A stretch of DNA of 64,000 nucleotides, from assembly GCA_017311315.1 (NCBI GenBank), contig CM029632.1, forward strand, positions 18,526,669 to 18,590,668, read 5' to 3'. Positions within the stretch are counted from its first letter, which is position 1; every line of letters begins with the position of its first letter. Below, piece after piece: positions 44,971 to 57,779 of the stretch. The notes beneath the pieces are model-generated. The model saw nothing but the letters and a program-made list of their open reading frames with translations. It was not told the DNA's origin and ran no database searches. This DNA is from Dendrocalamus latiflorus. Lineage: Eukaryota > Streptophyta > Magnoliopsida > Poales > Poaceae. Made by a program: the position numbers and the translations under genes.

Positions 44971-45246
44971 AGGCCCTGATCAACTCGGCTTCGGCTTCTG
45001 GCTTATTTTTCACTATTCATAAGTTTCGTCTTTTTCTGAACTTTTGGGCTTTTTGTTGAGCTTTTTTTCTGGTTCTTTTTTCCCGTATTTGTTTGTATTA
45101 GACGTAATGGGCTAACATATTTTTTATATTTTTAAATTTTTTAAATTTAATTATGCTAAATAAGCCTCTGTCAGCTACAGTGCTTTTTTCAATCAGCTAC
45201 AGTGTTTTCAGCCATAAGCCATGAGGCTTTCAGCCGAACCGATCAC
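44971..45246. mobile_element. Small TE-like repeat, copy E
   Basis: From AAGGCCCTGATCAACTCGGC to CAGCCGAACCGATCACCACC, the copy follows the whole family layout with CAGCTACAGTG twice and CATAAGCCATGAGG. It lies 100 bp from copy D, in the same orientation. Confidence 0.65.
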
Positions 45247-45509
45247 CACCTAAATAACAAGGTATAGATCAGGCTGATTTAAGTGTGGAGGCTCGGTTTC
45301 AAGAAATGAGTGCAGGAATGGAGTCGTCAACAAGGAATTTCATTAAGCCGAGCTTTTATGACCGGGCCAAGATGACGTTTTATCTGATATTATCTTTTTT
45401 TTCATTCACAAAGGCTTCTCGGTGACTCGGTGTATACAAAATGGCAAAGATACAACACCACCATCTCTTCGTTAGGACACCACTGTCAGAACCAGTCCTT
45501 CCGCGCAAC

Positions 45510-48500
45510 TCATGCACTGGAACATACTTTCTCTGGAAAGGGCGGTAGAAATATAGCATTACCAAAGAAAAAAGGCCATCAAAATTGCCCAAAGCAGACA
45601 GATTGTTTTAAAGTTGAGCTTCTACCTTGTCTAGAACTGCTGCAGCATAAACGGTCGTCATCAACATAAGTTGCATTCAGTCCCATCATCCATGAACCTA
45701 CTGATATGTCATCATGGGCATAGCTCTGCAGCGACGCACTGCGTGTTGAATAGAAAAGTTGTATTCGAATCAAAACTTTGGGTTATGAGAAACCTGGTTT
45801 GCAGAAATAGAAGACCATAATGAAACATTTTGGTCCTAAAAAATGTTGGCAGCACATTTTTTACTAGAAATATCTATTGCTCTACTTTTGACGAGGGAAC
45901 TAGACAGCATTCTTATGTCTTCAAGATCAACCAATAGACGGCACATGAAATTTTTTTTTGTGTCAGGCAGTAATAGCATTTCAATGAATGGTACTTCTCA
46001 AATACAATAAATGCATTCGACCCTATAGGACATTCAGTGATAATTATTTGGTTAAAATGCAAACGATACCATTAGTGATGGATTTGGCACGTGGTCATGC
46101 ACAGATTACCATGGAGTGTCTTCAGGAAATTAGATATAAGAGAAACTCCAACAAACAAATTAACTGATCTTTCAAGACACCAAGAAAGATTCAACTTAAT
46201 TGCAACATTCAATCTGCAGTAATCCAAGTAATACATATCACATTGAGCAAATTCAAAAATCAGGCCATCAGGGGATGTCACACATTGCCATTGCTCTGAG
46301 GAACTTGGTTGCTGTTGCTCAAAGCTGGTTTAGCTTAGCATGACTTAACATGAAACAGATAGATACAAACCAATTACCTGTTTATATTGATGTAGCGGGC
46401 CAAATTGTTTGAGAGGATTAACAAAGAACCAGAAGCATGGCGAAAATACCTGACAATTAAAAATCATAGTCAATGAAAATAAAAAACAATAAGCTAGAAA
46501 ATGAAACATAGTGAAAACAAAAGCACAAATTTTTCCTCATACATAAGAGTATCATCCAGAAAAGGTACATACAGATTAAAGGCTAAGAATGTCCATTTAC
46601 CAAACAAAAACCAAAGAATATCACCGAATATCAGCAATTACAACTTACAAGTGCAGGGATGCAAAATGTAATGTAACTTATATTTCTTATAGGTCTATTG
46701 AATTTAAACATGAACCAGAATGGACTTCACAAGATTGGCAAGGCTTATAGTCCACAGAACACAGAGAAATTTGATCTGAGTGGAGGAGCCCCTGTTATTA
46801 GCACTAAACAGAATTCTGGTGAAATTGTCTGCCAAGCGACACAGGTCACAGGGTCACGACAATGAGTATGACACAAGTACCACTGAAGTTTCATTCTTAG
46901 GTTGACATCACAGGTTGAAACAGAAACTAAACGAAAATTTTTTATGTGCTGCCTCCTGTTCCTGGTTCCAGATCAATAAAAAAACATTGTGGTGATCGAA
47001 CATAATCTGTAGCATATGAACTCTTTTAGCGCTACTTCATGTAGCCAGGGTACCAGGAGGTTGACTAGCATATGAGCTCTTTTAGACTCAGTCACCCAGA
47101 TCCTCAGGAACAAAATGAGGTGGGATGTTTTCTTATCAGCATCCACATCATCTTTAGTCACTTACTCCAGGCACAGAGTTATTATCAGTCACCCAGCGTG
47201 ATGCTAATAAAGTACTCGCTTCAATCACAAATACATGTCGTTTTAGAATATGTGCAGTCACACTTTCAAAACTTTGGTTATCGATATCTTTTTAAATATT
47301 TAAATTAATATATGAAATATATGTATAGATTTGTCTTGAAAAGTATCTTCATAATATTATAATTTTAGTAGGTGTTATAACTATATTAAGATAGAAATCA
47401 GCGGTCAAAGTTGCATTTTGGTGACGGTGTCAATGTTCAAGGGGAATAATAAGAGTATAAGACACAACTAGGCTAATTGCCAAATGGCAAGAACATGGTA
47501 TGAATTCCAGAAAAGATATCTAACTAGTCAAAGGAAACAAGAATACAGAGTATGAATATGTCAGTTTACTCACGATTTTGAATCTCCAAATTTCCACCAT
47601 TCGGGTTCATACCATTGTTGGCCCCTGAAATTAAAGTTGTCATCAGAATTGCTTTAATAATTGATTAACAAAGGGGGCAAAGCAATCCAAAATTCAAAAT
47701 GCAATATTATCCCTCAATATAATAATGAAGCAATGCAATTAAGAGTGTACGACACACATATTTTCTCAAGTTCATGGAACAGTAACACCTAAGGTATTTT
47801 CTATTCCTCGAAATCATAAGTTAATTAATGAAACTGAACTCAAAAGCTTGTCACCATAATATGGTTCCTGCATCGGAGAAAATGCTTCAGGTGCTCAATG
47901 AACTCCACTACATGTACAAAACTTAGGAAAGATATCGGCATGGAAGAATCACTGCTAAATTCACCCCAAAAAGTAGAAGCTACTTCCACCTATGAATGGA
48001 TGGTCTAGCTGGAGTTTAAGAGACACCATACGTGTTGTCCAAATAATAAACACCTAATGATGATGGGAAGGAAAGCACGTACTCTTCACTTACGACAACT
48101 CCTGATTTCATGCAACCCATATACAGTCCTTGGTTACCTCGACGGCCTTCAAGCATCTCAATTAACCCAGCTAATGGACAATTGCAAGGAGTCAAAAAAA
48201 GCTGAAATATACAATAGGTATAACAAATTCTAAAAAAATGAAAAAACAAGTTACCCAAGTCAAGATTAATGTTATCGTCAACTTTGACATAGAACTCTGC
48301 ATCCCAAGCTTCAATTGCCGCACCGACGAAAAACTTAACTTTGCTAGGTAACTCCTCCGCAGCTTCCTCGTGACTTTCCTGAATGGTCATTTGTTGATTA
48401 TTTAAATTCAAACATTCTGTTATCCATAAATACAAGCTATTTATTTACAAGTCACATTAATTACTTTGACAAATGAACATCAAAAAAATATTTTTGAGAG

Positions 48501-49931
48501 CTTCTCAAGCTATATGAATTTATGTGACACATTCAAAACCACATTCAGATGAAACAGGAAAATATGAGAATTAACATAGGTCTTTTGTGTTATTACAGGT
48601 ACATTAATAAAATAAATGTATAAGATTTCAAGGATGCAACATAGTCTTCCATGCCAGCAAGCAAGCAATGGCAAAAGTCTTGTGCAGGTACTACAGATTG
48701 TGAAGGACAATTAAAAATAGTTATAATATTAGGTATTAGCAGAACCTTACAAGAATAAAGAAATCCTTTGTCCGGCGATTTTCATCATCAATATTACGGT
48801 CCAAGCTATCACCTCGATTTGCACTGCAGGGTCCATACAGTACATTTCAGCAGGAAAAAATGAACAAAAAAGAGAGGGAAAATTAATACAAAAAAACATG
48901 ACTGCATGAGAATAACAAAGCCAAATTCGAAACTAAGAACTTAGAGATGCTATAGCTCAAAAGTCTGGATCCAGAAGAAAACCTCCGACCAATAACAAAA
49001 CGAATAACCACACCCTTTTCCTCAAGCTTCTTCAAAGCATCACCTGCAATTTACAGTGAGGTAGAAGAATAGAGTTAGTTTACATTCAGCAATGTTAGTT
49101 AGAGAAACTAAGTTGGAAGCCTAGTTTGCATTCAGCAATTTCGACCATTCACCAATTACTTTAACCTTCAGTCTCAAATTAGTGCAGTTATCGATCACAA
49201 TCAGTCTTATTTTTTGGTCAGTGAGAACTGGAAAACAAAAGAACAAGGCAAGCAAACCTCTTGGCATCCACGAGCCACGGAAGATGTTCCTCTTGAGCCG
49301 AGACCCAAAACCAGTATAAACTCCAATGACGGCAAGGAACTTCTTCTTGTCGGAATCCCTAGTGCCGGTCACATTCCCCCACAAGTACCCCTCGCTCTTC
49401 GCCTTTGTAATGTCCATCTCCGCCTCAGCTATCTTCCTCCCGATCTCACTGCCACCAAACGACCCATTCCGAATCAAGAAACCAGAACCCACAAAGCCAA
49501 ACCAAAAATCCTCAGTAGGGAACCAAGAAATTACGTGCATCCAAGATTCCTCAGCTTGTCCTCCACCGAGAGCACCTTCGGGAGCTGCAATTAGGCGCCG
49601 GTGTCAGGGCAAATCAAGGAAAACGAGAGACAGGCGGAGAGGGAAAAGGAGAATCCGCACATTGCCGGTGTTCTTCTCAAGGAAGCTGGACAGGACCATC
49701 CGGGTCTGCGCGTCCTGCCATAACCTGCGCCCCAATCGAGAAAAGATCAGGGAACTCGACGGAGCCAAGAAACGGGGGGCGGTTGGGATCTGAGCGGGTG
49801 GGAGCGTACCGGCCGGCGATGTAGAGCCACGCGAGGCAGGAGAGGAAGGCCATGACGAGCGGCGCCCTTCCCGAGGAGCCGGCGGCGGGGGAGGAGAACG
49901 GGGGCTTGAAGCGGCGGTTCTCCCGCCGCAT
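45510..49931 (-). CDS. GT31 glycosyltransferase, hydroxyproline O-galactosyltransferase (HPGT)-like, 343 aa
   Basis: Twelve minus-strand exons: 49931-49810, 49724-49661, 49584-49535, 49448-49258, 49043-48983, 48823-48751, 48378-48255, 48170-48083, 47624-47574, 46449-46378, 45738-45626, 45532-45510. All junctions are GT/AG and the phases sum to 344 codons. The start ATG at 49931 is the first after an in-frame stop. Residues 24-40 (PLVMAFLSCLAWLYIAG) form a type II membrane anchor. A DUF4094-like stem follows. The galactosyltransferase domain has LAVIGVYTGFGSRLKRN and the metal/UDP-sugar motif FYVKVDDN (D221-D222). Then come YMGCMKSGVVV, WYEPEWWKFGDS, YFRHASGSLLILSNNLARYI and DDISVGSWMMGLNATYVDDD, with the C-terminus QEKVCSSA. 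The family adds the first galactose to hydroxyproline of arabinogalactan proteins in the ER/Golgi. It looks intact. Confidence 0.94.
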
Positions 49932-49989
49932 GGCGCTGGCAAGCGTCTCCAGGCGATCTCCGAGCCTGGACTCGCCGCCTACCTGCCGC

Positions 49990-51110
49990 TAATGGAAAGC
50001 TTCGTCGCACACTGCGGCGTGTGCTTTGTGTATTGATCAATTCAAGTGAAGGGGACACCCAATCATGGGCCGTAAGCCCAGGATAAGCCCAGTTTAGTAG
50101 ATCTATTTAGCAAACTTTGAAGAAAAGGAAAGATTGAGAGGGAGCCCAGTTATGGCCCGCAGCTTGGACAGAACTGGGCCGAGTTCAGAAGTTGAGTAGG
50201 CGGAACTCCAGCCTCTAGGCTTTGAAAGTTAGAAGCTAGCTTCAGTGAAACTGACTTCAGTAGAAGCCAGAGTGCGATTCAGCTCCAAAATAGTGGTGTT
50301 TTGGCCACGTATTGGGTCTCAAGTCTGAACTTCACAACACTGGGTTTCCTCCCTGTGGCTTCGTAAGCGGAGAAGTCAGCGAACACTATCGCGGGGAAAA
50401 AACAATGAGAAAAATTAACTAATGGAATACCATTCGGACGGGATAGACGATCATCGTTAGATTCAAAGTCATGCACAAATCTCAAAGCAGTTCTATTATT
50501 ACTCTTTGCTCCGCTCTACTCCCGCAGCTGCTCACTCCCTCTCCCTCTCGTTCTTCCTACTCAGCTGCTCCCTCTCATTCTCCCTCCCTCCTCGTCGCCG
50601 CATCCTCTCACTTTTCTCCATCATCGGTATCTTCGTACGCTAGATTGGACGGTGGTAGTAGTCGTTGTGGCAGTTAGGTTGGGCGGCGCGGCGCGGCCGG
50701 GAGAGATCAAGGGGCGGCACATTTCTAACATTATACCGTGCGCTAGCACTACTCAAAAGTAATATATCATGGGTTCTTTTTTTTTTTTTGCGAGACACTA
50801 GTTCCATGTTTATGGTGCTTGTTTGGCTAAGCTCTGGCTCCTAGCTCCTGGGGAGAAGCCAGAGTCGACCGGCCAAACACTTTGGTGATTAGAGTCCAAT
50901 TTGTACTAGGAGGATGGAGTCAGGGTAGCTTCACTGGCTCGAAGAAGTCTAAAAGTGAGCAACTTCGTTTGGAGCTATATTCTTGTAAAGCAATCTCTTG
51001 GAGCCCGAAAGTTACAGCCAGAGCCTGGCCAAATATGACCATAGTAGCCAAGGTAAAACACAGGCAACCACATGTTTACTTAGCTAGGTAAAAATGATCA
51101 AGCTCGTACA
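49990..51110. other. HPGT upstream region and intergenic
   Basis: 50040-50470 is the presumed promoter side of the HPGT gene. A short inverted pair GTGCTTGTTTGGCTAAGC / CCGGCCAAACAC at 50817-50880 looks like a tiny hAT-type MITE. ORFs here are short and unsupported. Confidence 0.4.
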
Positions 51111-51111
51111 G

Positions 51112-51312
51112 CACTAAGCATCTCCAATAGGGAATTATGAGCTAGCTCTAAGCATATTATTTCATATTTTAATAGAAGAGAAAGAAAAGTTATCTCTTGA
51201 TTAAGAGCTAGTCTCATACACACATTCCAAGATTATGTGAGAGTGTCATGTGAGGCTATTTATGTTATGAGCTATGTGCTAAAAGTTAGTACTATTGGAG
51301 AAGTTGTCTTAG
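51112..51312. mobile_element. MITE with CATCTCCAATAG ends (Tourist-like)
   Basis: The left end TAAGCATCTCCAATAGGGAA and the right end CTATTGGAGAAGTTGTCTTA are inverted. The outer TAA/TTA could be the 3-bp target site. AGCTAGCTCT-type subterminal motifs occur at both ends. About 200 bp. Confidence 0.55.
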
Positions 51313-51329
51313 AGCTAGTAACTAGCTCA

Positions 51330-51815
51330 TACTGTTGGAGATGAACATTGTTCATATAGCAACTGGGTTAAGCCCTCCTAGATCTACTACCCACATGCTT
51401 GGAAGTTGGCTCACGGGCATTGGGAGAGTGGAAAGAAATTTGATTTTTGTGGGGGTTGCTGCTATTATTTGGGAAATTTGGTGTACTCGTAATGACATTA
51501 TTTTTGAGAGAAAACCAAATACTTCTTTTATGCAGGCTATTTTCAGGGGATCATATTGGCTGCGGTTTTGGGCGATGCTGCAGCGTGAGGGCACAAGGGA
51601 AACAATCCGTTTGGCCAGCAAAGCGTTGGAGGTTGTCGCCTTGGACGTCTTTGCCAAGAATGGGTGGCAAAACAATAATAGACTTTGCTTTTGAATTCTC
51701 TTTATTTGAGTGTGCTCTTTCCCATTTCTTTTGTCCAGTGTTTAAGCTGGAAATCTTGTAAGAATTGGCTATGTGCGGATGCAGAGGCCGGATATTTTCC
51801 ATTTTCAAAAAAAAA
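51330..51815 (+). mobile_element. 5'-truncated LINE fragment (3' end of ORF2) with A-tail
   Basis: The frame 51335-51694 reads GVAAIIWEIWCTRNDIIFER and ends LALDVFAKNGW-like (VVALDVFAKNGWQNN). This is the region after the reverse transcriptase (zinc-binding RVT tail) in plant L1-type LINEs. It is followed by a short 3' UTR and an A-run at about 51808-51817 (TTTTCAAAAAAAAAAGC). The lack of the endonuclease and RT upstream means 5' truncation, usual for LINE insertions. Confidence 0.7.
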
Positions 51816-51819
51816 AGCA

Positions 51820-52400
51820 GCACTATTAGAGAGTTGTGATCAAGACATGATGGGCAACTGATAAACGTCTGAATATCTGATTACGCAATCACTGGGCTCA
51901 CTGTCAACAGCGGGCAGTTCGCGTTTTTGGGACGATTTGCACGAGCCGCCAGAGGAGCCGCGCCGGCGCACCCCGCAGTTTCCCTTTCGGTTGCCGAGGC
52001 GGGCGGCGCCGGACAACGCTGAGGCGAAACCCTCCGAACGGCGGACGAGGGTAATGCCCCCGCGCACCCGTCCCCGCCGCTTTCGGGTTCCGTCGCGCAG
52101 GAATTCGTTGGTCAAGCTAACCAGCGCCGTGCCACGCGTGCGTGCCCGCTCTCAAGCTGGTACTGTTTTTTTTAGCTACGGTTAATGGTTTTAGCTGCAA
52201 CTGATAACTTTTTGTTTATATTTTTTGAGACGGCAACGGATGACGAAGACGTCTACGTAGACGACATACACGGTTTAGAACTTAAAAAACTGTTTAAAAA
52301 TCTGCTTTAAAAACCATATTATTTATTTTGACTTTTTAAAAAAAAGTTAAAAGTTAAAAATAACCAAAAGTCAGGACCGCCGTCTTTCCAAACGTCTCCA
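51820..52400. other. GC-rich patch and AT-rich spacer, no gene
   Basis: 51930-52160 is GC-rich and open on both strands, with Arg/Pro-rich translations. 52190-52400 is AT-rich. Nothing is recognised. Confidence 0.35.
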
Positions 52401-52407
52401 AGCTAGA

Positions 52408-52993
52408 CATGGCCAAATGGGCCGTGCCTAATGGGCTGGCCCAAGGCACAACACTGTTGGCAAGCTCCACGGCACGAAGCCATGGGTTGTGCCTAGGCCA
52501 GCACCTCGGCCCACCATGCTGTGTCGGCATGGCATAAGAAGTGTCAGGCCCAGCCCAGCACAGCCCATTAAGCCCATAGACATAATTTCTACAATTTCTA
52601 TAATTTAATGTATCTTTTTCTACAATTTCTATAATTCAATGTGTCTTTTTTATATTTTCTACAATTTATTGTGTGTATTCTACAATTTCTACTATTTAAT
52701 GTATATTTTTGTACTTTCTACAATTTATTGTGCCTTTTTTGAATTCTAAATATTTTTCTTAACAAATTAGTTTTTTCATTTTTACAGGCTGAATGGGCCA
52801 AACGGGCATGCTGTGCCGTCCTAGCCCGATGGGTTAATCATGCCTCGGGCTGGCCTAGCACGGCATGACACACTTCTGGACCGTGCCTGGGCCGGAGGCT
52901 TGGCCCACTGGCCAGCACGACACGACCCGTTTAAATGACGGCCAAACGAGTTGTGCCTCATCTAGCCCGACCTGGGCCGCCCATTTGGCCACC
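52408..52993. mobile_element. Foldback-like repeat with TGGCCAAATGGGC ends
   Basis: The left end TGGCCAAATGGGCCGTGCC and the right end GGGCCGCCCATTTGGCCA are inverted. GC-rich flanking arms (GGGCTGGCC, GTGCCTGGGCC) surround an AT-rich core with repeated TTTCTACAATTTCTATAATT. No clear TSD. Confidence 0.45.
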
Positions 52994-53135
52994 ACTACAC
53001 CAAGCCAACCGCGCCGAGTGGAGAAATCACCCGCCGCACACATGTCGAACCACCTCCCCCCAGAACACTACTAGATCACACCAAAGCCACGCGGCACCTG
53101 TCTTCTCCTCCACCTTCCCCACCCCACCACCGACC

Positions 53136-53364
53136 ATGGCACTCCTCTGCCTCTGCCACAAACCCCTCCTCCTGCGCCCCTTCTCCTCCTCATCCTCCAC
53201 CACTGCTCCTTTCCGCCCTTCGACCCTACCTCTATCGTCGATCTGCCCCCCTAACCCCTCCCCCTTCGCCAACTACCCAAGTGACCCAAGTCCTCCCCTT
53301 CCACCTCCCCTCCAAACCCGCCTCCCCTCCCCTCGCCGCCCCCCCCCCCTCGACAACATCTGCC
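53136..53364 (+). pseudogene. Plastid-targeted-like N-terminal exon cut by a hAT element
   Basis: The ATG at 53136 in good context (ACCATGGCAC) starts MALLCLCHKPLLLRPFSSSS, followed by STTAPFRPSTLPLSSICPPN. This is Ser-rich, low in acidic residues, and typical of a chloroplast transit peptide. Pro-rich linker sequence follows and the frame runs into the hAT element at 53365. After the element the frame can be resumed briefly (DVASTSSASPNPP) to a stop. The mature protein is missing, so identity is unknown. Confidence 0.45.
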
Positions 53365-54311
53365 CAGGGCCATTCCTAATATTTCAGAGGCCCTGGGGCG
53401 AGATGAAAGTGGAGGCCTTGGGGTGTTCCTAATATCTCAAAACCCTCACATCTATTCAGCCCCGTCAAACACTTTCATGATTAAAACTTAATGTGTACCA
53501 ATAACAAGTGCAAATAATTCTAGATAACCAACATCCTACTGTATGAGCAAGGTTATACATGCTAAACTTCTCTGGCAATTTGCAAGAGACATATAACTTA
53601 AAGGCCCCATTTGAATCTCGAGAAAATTATGGTGTTTCTTGTGAAATTCATATATTCCAAATATGCCCTTTAAGAATGAAACCACATAAAAACTATTTTA
53701 TGAGATATATAAAATATCATAAGCCAGGACATAAAACTAAGTAGTCATCAGCCACACCAAAAGGCAAAAGCACCAACCTTCAAAAAATTCTTCACTCCTT
53801 AAACTGATACAAAACTTTCCATTAGTCACCAAACACAACCACATGCACTGAAAATCTAGAATTATAGGCTACCAATCTCGAACCAAAATTTTCTTTGTAT
53901 ACTTGAACTGAAGAATTCAAATATCTAAGAAACCACCAGTTGTTAAATTCTCAATTTAATTAGCAAGTAAATAAGATGCAAGCTAGTTGACCCAAGCTAG
54001 GCATCGATCTTATGAGCAAGCATTCATTCGTTTAGTCACCTGTGACATACCAAATGGGGTGTTTCCAAATTGAGTTGGACATTTGGGCTACCTAGACAAG
54101 TTCTTAGTATAGTTGCCAGTTGTCTTCTTCATGTTGTTACTAGTGGCTGCCTGGAAGATAACAATACGAGCCTATACCCTTATATACTTCAGTTGGTCTT
54201 TCTAACTATGAGTTTGAATAAGTTATACACACACACACATACACTAGACTGGGGGCTGACTTTCGTGGACGCTAGGCGGTCACCCTGTCGCCATGCCCAG
54301 GACCAGCCCTG
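53365..54311. mobile_element. hAT-type element (CAGGG ends), eroded
   Basis: The left end CAGGGCCATTCCTAATATTT and the right end (inverse) CAGGGCTGGTCCTGGGCATG share the CAGGG...CCT pattern of hAT termini. The 8-bp flanks CATCTGCC and TGTCTGAC match at five positions, so the duplication is decayed or the ends are slightly misplaced. The interior is AT-rich with no transposase. Confidence 0.45.
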
Positions 54312-56290
54312 TGTCTGACGTAGCCTCAACTTCTTCCGCATCTCCCAATCCACCGCATCCTCCACCTCCTCCCTAGGGTTGCAAGTGGCGCGGACAGGCC
54401 CACTAATCCGCTGGCCCGCACCACAAAAAACTGCAATGTGGATAGCGCTGGGCCGCCTGCTTCTCTAGAGCATGTCGAACTAGACAGGCCCGCTTGGATC
54501 TGTGGCACTGCAAAAAATGCCGCATCAGCCACACTCACGACTCGTGAGCAGCCGCAAGAACCCTAGCTGCCCGTGTGGTGGCTATCGCCTCCTCCTCCGT
54601 CACCCTGTTGTCGCCACCATCCCTCTGCTAATGCAAACTAGCCGGTGCCTCCTCCTCTGCCGATATTACCGACAAACTCGAGAGCTTCTTTGTGGGGTGT
54701 ACGGCGCATGAGAGCCGCAAGAAGAACGAGAAGAACATTTACCTCGGCTGCTGCACCAGCATCTCCTCCTCCATCGCTCGGTTGTCGCCATCATCCTCTC
54801 CTATAGGTAGATCAACAACCAATTCTTCCTTCCCTACATATCTAAACAGGCATGCACATCTATATCATCCTTTAATTAGTTCTTTGCCTGCTCAACTCAA
54901 CCGATTCTTGCTCCTGTGCTATTTGACATATATGATCCCCTTGGTACTTTGCTTTCTTCCTTTCTTGCATGGTTTAGTGTAGGATAATTGATTCAGTGGA
55001 ATGAAGTTAGAATCGACAGCATTGAGGTTTGCCTATGTGATTCGTATTTCTTTCTTTCTTTTTTGCCGTGCTGAATGCAAATGTAATTAACAAGCAGAAG
55101 CTGGAATTCCAGGTGATTATTTGTCATGATTATTGTAGCTGTAGAGTAATCACATACGTATATTTGAATTTGATCTTATAGTACTAGTCATAAGCAATTG
55201 ACCATGTAGTTGGTGGTTGGTTGTTTGTGATTGATCTTGCTATGCATTTAAATCACATCTTTCCAATTCGCCACTGCAACAACAACAACCAAGCATTTTG
55301 TCCTAAACAAGTTAGGGTAAATTAGGAATGAAACCTCCTCAAGGTTAAAGAGACGAGAGGCTTAGGACAGATTATGTAGAAAACTATATTGGCGGAGTTT
55401 CCAATTCGCCACTACAATAAGCAAAATTCAAAATGACAGAAACACATATGAACAAACTTTGTACATAGAAATTCTGAGTGTGATTATCACAAGGTATTTT
55501 TTTATAGAGAAATCACATGGTATTCTTCAGTGAAGAACCTACATACTTGGACAGTTTTTCCTGTAATTCATCATACAAAGACTGCAACTTGCATGTATCT
55601 TCTAAAAAGTTGATCCACACACTGATAGTGCTTGCTTCTACTTTGCAGGAAGCAATAGATCTTGATAGTTCATCTTCCTAGAGTAAGGATATGGCACAAA
55701 ACAACGAGAAGTGAAAGATGTTCTTCCCAAAAAAATGCTCAAATGAACTATATTTCATCATTTGTATTTTATGTTTGTATCAGGTTGAAACATGGCAGGT
55801 ATAAGTGTTTCTGGTCAATATCCAAAAGTGCTCAAAGACAATTATTCCATCAGTTCATATGCATTAAAAGTACTACTTGTCTTTTTTTTGTTTTTTTTTG
55901 TTTCTTGATATCAGGACGAATCTGATGTTGAAATTTTATAATTTTATAAAACTTTGTGCATTACATCTATGAATTATTGTGGAATTTTGAAACATTGTAT
56001 CATGTACTTTTGGCGTATGAGAATGCCAGATGCCTTGTTCATAGTTAGTTGTTCTAATAGCAGCATTATTCTTACTTATTCTTATTACCATCTATTCTCT
56101 GACTTATTGTCTACTCGTTGTTGATGAATTTCATCTGTCAATGCGTTGCAGTATCCATTTGTGGATGCTTGATGGAGTACTATAGAAGATAGTAGCAATG
56201 TCTCCTAACAAATGGACAGCAACAGTGCTTTGGACATCCAACAGAAGTGAAGTGACATCTTACAGAAGTGAAGTGACATCATTAGGCAAG
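54312..56290. other. Unassigned region with scattered coding-like patches
   Basis: 54320-54800 is moderately GC-rich, with short unsupported frames on both strands. 54800-56290 is AT-rich. There is a CA microsatellite just upstream (54229-54243). Confidence 0.35.
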
Positions 56291-56299
56291 AAGTGATGG

Positions 56300-57440
56300 T
56301 GGCGACAATGATCCAGATGAGATAAGACTATCATATGATGAGCTTAAAGATGGTTTAATTAAACTTGCTATTAAATTGAAAAAGACCAAAAAATTGAAAG
56401 AGAATAATTTCATTGTTGAAAGCTTAAATTCTAAGATCAATAGACTTAGAGCTGCTATTTCTGATAATGAATCATGTGAAACTTGTCAAGTTTTATATTC
56501 TGAGTTGGAAATTGCTAGGTTAATTAATGCAACAAACTTGGTTCAACTTAGTGATGTAACTGCTAAACTTGATGAATTAAATGTGGCATATTACTCTTGT
56601 GATGAGAAGCTAATAAAGGCAATTGATGAAATTGAAAAGATCAAGTCTAGTTCTTCTGCATGTTTAGAGCAAGTGTTTCAAATACTCAAACTAAAACTTA
56701 CTCTAAGTGTGAATTTCTAGAAGCTAAACTTAAGTCATCTTAGGAATTAATTCAACAAATGCTCTTCATGATACTTTTTCTTGCTCTAACTATTCTAAGC
56801 TTAACATTGAAATAGAAGTTTTGACTAGACAATTTAATGATTTTGTTGGAAAAGAAAAATTAACTCAGTCTAGTGCTTTTGAGAGTCTTGCAAATGAATC
56901 TGTTAATTGCACATCCTGTTCCTCTTTGGTTAAAGAAAATGAGTATCTGAAGAACACTTTAGAGATGTTTTCTTTTGGCAAAAAGAATTTGAATATCATC
57001 CTAGACAAGTAAAAAAAACAAGTGTGAAAAATCATGGTCTAGAATTTAGTTTTATTGAGCATGCTAAGAATAATCATCATAAGGTTGTTAAGCTTATAGA
57101 ATCTGAAAAATTTGAAATGAAATCTGAACCAAATAAATTGTCTTTAAATCTACTGGTATTATAAAGGATTCATCTACCAAAATAGATGTTGTGAAGTCGA
57201 ATGATACGACCACTCATCAAGTCAAATATCAATGTATTCATTGTGGTAGAGATGGTCGTTAGGTTCAATTATGCTTTCGAAAAGCAAAGAAAGAGAAGAA
57301 AGATAGGTTAATAAAGCGTTCTCGAGTGGAGTCTGTGTAACCTCTTTATTGTCGCTTTGTTCCCTCTAATCAATCATCTGCAGGTTATCACTTTGCTCCC
57401 TTTAATCAATCTTCTACAAGTTTAGGAGCTTTTGCAACAG
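56300..57440 (+). mobile_element. Decayed Copia gag with zinc-knuckle remnant
   Basis: Frames 56376-56720 and 56821-57012 read as a coiled-coil gag segment: SLNSKINRLRAAISDNESCE, then a second frame with CTSCSSLVKENEYLKNTLEM followed by FSFGKKNLNIILDK. This is the C..C..L..EN..LK..L..F..GK.NL motif of a common grass Copia family. Near 57230, YQCIHCGRDGR followed by a stop is a CCHC knuckle broken after the second Cys. Pol is not seen directly downstream. Confidence 0.65.
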
Positions 57441-57770
57441 GACCGGTCATACCAGCTTTTTTTCGTGGTCGGACCAGAGTTTTGACCAGCGTTTTCAACT
57501 CGATTAGACTGGTCGGCAGTTAGACCAGCCTTACAGAGACAGTCAGATCATTTTCAACCAACGTTTTCCATATGATCAAACCAGTTGACGGTCATACCAG
57601 TCTTACAGAGGTAGCCAGACCGCCCCATGGTCAGATCAGCGTTTCGACTAGTGTTTTTTGCTCGATCAGACAGGTCAGCGGTCAGACCAGCCTTGCTGAG
57701 GTGGTCAGACGCCCTATGGTCAGATCAACTTTTCAACGGCGGTCTGATCGAAATTTGACAGATGCCAATA
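57440..57770. repeat. Tandem repeat of GGTC-GACC motifs (~90 bp, three copies)
   Basis: Units contain GACCAGCGTTTTC, GATCAGACTGGTC, GGTCAGACCAGCCTTACAGA and GGTAGTCAGACC variants. Many GGTC/GACC pairs make it rich in short palindromes. It is embedded in the Copia remnant. Confidence 0.6.
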
Positions 57771-57779
57771 CTTCACTTA

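Noticed and set aside
45360..45509. Additional coding exons downstream of the HPGT stop
   Set aside because: The frame ends at the expected QEKVCSSA terminus. Sequence beyond is 3' UTR-like.
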